A DNA stretch of 34,168 bases, taken from an uncultured Prochlorococcus sp. (lineage in GTDB: Bacteria; Cyanobacteriota; Cyanobacteriia; PCC-6307; Cyanobiaceae). The stretch is from the NCBI GenBank assembly GCA_902565305.1, contig CACFEJ010000015.1:1-34168 (forward strand), in the 5' to 3' direction. The translations under genes and the position numbers were made by a program. Positions within the stretch are counted from its first letter, which is position 1. Each line of letters opens with the position of its first letter. The notes below the pieces were generated by a model that worked only from the letters and a program-made list of their open reading frames with translations, was not told the origin of the DNA and did no database searches. Positions 32,468-34,168 of this stretch are shown piece after piece.

Positions 32468-34168
32468 TTGTCTAAATATTTACTTGAGATAGGAACAGAA
32501 GAATTGCCCGCAAAATTTTCTCGTTCTGTTCTAGAGCAATTTAAATCTCTAATAGAATTTGAATTGGATAAAAAGTTAATCAAATTCGAACATATAGTTG
32601 TTACCTCCACACCAAGGAGGATAGTTCTACTTCTCGAAGGTTTAGTTGATTATGCAGAAGATAAGATAATAGAAAGAAAAGGGCCTAAAGCAAATTCGGC
32701 TTATTTAAATGGATGTCCCACTAGTGCTGCTTTAGGATTTGCTAATAGCTTAGATATAGATGTAGGTAAACTAGAAATAAAAAGTACAGAAAAGGGTGAT
32801 TTTGTATTTGGAAAGAAAATTGAGAAAGGACAATCAACAAGAATTTCTTTGTCTTCGATTATCCCAAAATTAGTAAAGAGTCTTCAAGGCCCTCGATTTA
32901 TGAAATGGGGTACTGGGAACATAAAATTTTCAAGACCTATCAGGTGGATTTCCTCTATTTATAATGATGAAATTCTAGATTTTGAATTTGATGAATGTGA
33001 TCCAAAAATTCAAATAAGTAATAAATCAAAAAGTCATAGATTAATAAATAAAGTTTTTGAAGTTAAGCATGCTGATAAATTTTTTGAATTATTAGAACAA
33101 AATAGAGTTTTAGTTAAACGAAATGAAAGAAAAGAAAAAATTGAAAAATTAATAAATCAGGCATCTAAATCTTTAAATCTGAAACCTGATCTTTCAGAAG
33201 GATTACTAAATGAACTAACTGATTTAGTTGAATGGCCAGATTTAATAGTTGGAAAATTCAGTGAAGAATTTCTTGATCTTCCAGTTGAAGTTCTCTCAAC
33301 AGTAATGAAAAGTCACCAGAGATACGTTCCTTTTTTATTGAAAAACAAAAGTTTTTCTAAACTGGATTTAAGCTCTGAAAAAAATATTAGTACATTTTTC
33401 TGCGTTATTTCAAATGGTCTTGAAGAATCAAATAAGAATATTGCCAAAGGTAATGAGAAAGTATTAAGGGCAAGGTTTTCAGATGCAAAGTTTTTCGTAG
33501 AAAGTGACAAAAAAGTTGCTTCAATCGAAAGAAATGAAAAGCTTAAATCTGTTTCCTATTTGAAAGGACTTGGAAATATATTTCAGAGGGTAGAAAGGGT
33601 AGAGGAAGTTACAAAAAAAATTCTTAAATTTTTAAATGATAAGTCTTTAGAAGAAAAAAAAATAATAGAAGCTGCTAAATACTGTAAAAACGACTTATGT
33701 AGCGAAATTGTTTTCGAATTTCCTGAGTTGCAAGGAATAATGGGTGGTAAATATCTTAAACATGAGGGATTTAGTGAGGATGTTTGCATGGCTGTCGCTG
33801 AACATTATTTACCTTCTTTTTATAAAGATGCTTTGCCCTCCACAAAATATGGTGCAATAGTTTCCATAGCAGATAAGGTGGAAACTTTAATAAGTATATT
33901 TATTTCTGGTAAGCGTCCAAGCGGATCATCTGATCCTTATGCCTTGAGAAGAAATTTGAATGGAGTGATTAAAATAATTTGGGATTATGAACTTGATTTA
34001 CCTTTAGATAAATTATTTAGCGAACTTATTGATTATTGGAAAATTGCATTTCCGAATTTAAACTTCTCAAGAGAAATAGTATTTAATGATTTAAATGAAT
34101 TTTTAGTTCAAAGAATTGTAAGTCATCTAGAAGAAATATCACTCAGTAAAGAATTAATTAAGGCCATT
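32468..34168 (+). CDS. glyS: Glycyl-tRNA synthetase beta subunit, 5' part
   Basis: The frame opens at TTG 32468 and stays open to the window edge, giving 567 residues of a usual length near 720. It begins SKYLLEIGTEELPAKFSRSV, the GlyS beta N-terminus, and continues with RWISSIY, TVMKSHQRYVPF, GNEKVLRARFSDAKFFVE, ELQGIMGGKYLKHEG and SSDPYALRRNLNGV. All are beta-subunit motifs (tRNA-binding and HD-like regions). The alpha2-beta2 enzyme charges tRNA-Gly; the alpha subunit is not here. There is a stop 15 nt upstream in frame and no ATG, so TTG is the start. Confidence 0.94.
   Translation, partial: MSKYLLEIGTEELPAKFSRSVLEQFKSLIEFELDKKLIKFEHIVVTSTPRRIVLLLEGLVDYAEDKIIERKGPKANSAYLNGCPTSAALGFANSLDIDVGKLEIKSTEKGDFVFGKKIEKGQSTRISLSSIIPKLVKSLQGPRFMKWGTGNIKFSRPIRWISSIYNDEILDFEFDECDPKIQISNKSKSHRLINKVFEVKHADKFFELLEQNRVLVKRNERKEKIEKLINQASKSLNLKPDLSEGLLNELTDLVEWPDLIVGKFSEEFLDLPVEVLSTVMKSHQRYVPFLLKNKSFSKLDLSSEKNISTFFCVISNGLEESNKNIAKGNEKVLRARFSDAKFFVESDKKVASIERNEKLKSVSYLKGLGNIFQRVERVEEVTKKILKFLNDKSLEEKKIIEAAKYCKNDLCSEIVFEFPELQGIMGGKYLKHEGFSEDVCMAVAEHYLPSFYKDALPSTKYGAIVSIADKVETLISIFISGKRPSGSSDPYALRRNLNGVIKIIWDYELDLPLDKLFSELIDYWKIAFPNLNFSREIVFNDLNEFLVQRIVSHLEEISLSKELIKAI

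Overview
The window is AT-rich, densely packed DNA. Its gene content points to a marine picocyanobacterium, most likely a high-light-adapted Prochlorococcus. The evidence is petN (cytochrome b6f), thf1/psb29 beside clpP and ftsH, pcyA, a sipA-like gene, a ferredoxin-sulfite reductase next to glyS, very short intergenic spaces and many tiny species-level ORFs. This assignment is an inference from gene content and composition; no rRNA or tRNA gene is present.

Layout. 1-78 is the 3' tail of pstB (phosphate ABC transporter ATPase). 79-1103 holds tiny ORFs, a candidate small RNA with its own -10 box and terminator, and a small secreted protein. 1306-7070 (minus strand) is a complete ligase-associated DNA damage-response cassette: MBL-fold exonuclease, ATP-dependent DNA ligase, Lhr-type DEXH helicase and PdeM phosphoesterase, packed with touching or overlapping ends. 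7107-9302 (minus) continues with a tail-anchored protein, a stand-alone IF-2 N-terminal-like domain and a DUF2130 coiled-coil protein with PD-(D/E)XK-type residues. 9434-13690 is a patch of about a dozen very small ORFs on both strands: a ribbon-helix-helix-like protein, a lipoprotein, single-pass membrane proteins, a DUF2103-like protein and several unknowns. Six of these were found only by reading the intergenic sequence.

13804-17549 is a thylakoid and proteostasis block: petN, an overlapping 46-residue membrane protein, thf1/psb29, clpP, ftsH and a sipA-like gene. Two M16 peptidase-like subunits follow on the minus strand (17551-20012): one has the HxxEH zinc site and the other lacks it but keeps the R/Y pair. 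20054-23607 is a tightly coupled pcyA-devB-devC-devA-like run, linking bilin synthesis to a DevBCA-type exporter. Then come a small basic protein, a family 2 glycosyltransferase and rpsB-tsf-(unknown)-recG. The rpsB leader contains two perfectly paired, interleaved stems, which could form a pseudoknot or attenuator. The window ends with a VanX-type dipeptidase (plus), sulfite reductase (minus) and the 5' part of glyS (plus, cut by the window edge).

Most interesting points: the interleaved-stem leader of rpsB-tsf; the complete Lhr-ligase cassette with a possible DUF2130 nuclease nearby; the 46-residue membrane ORF overlapping petN; the candidate small RNA at about 675-770; and the region of tiny ORFs at 9434-13690. 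No IS element, phage, CRISPR array or tRNA was seen. No gene-free stretch exceeds 300 bases.
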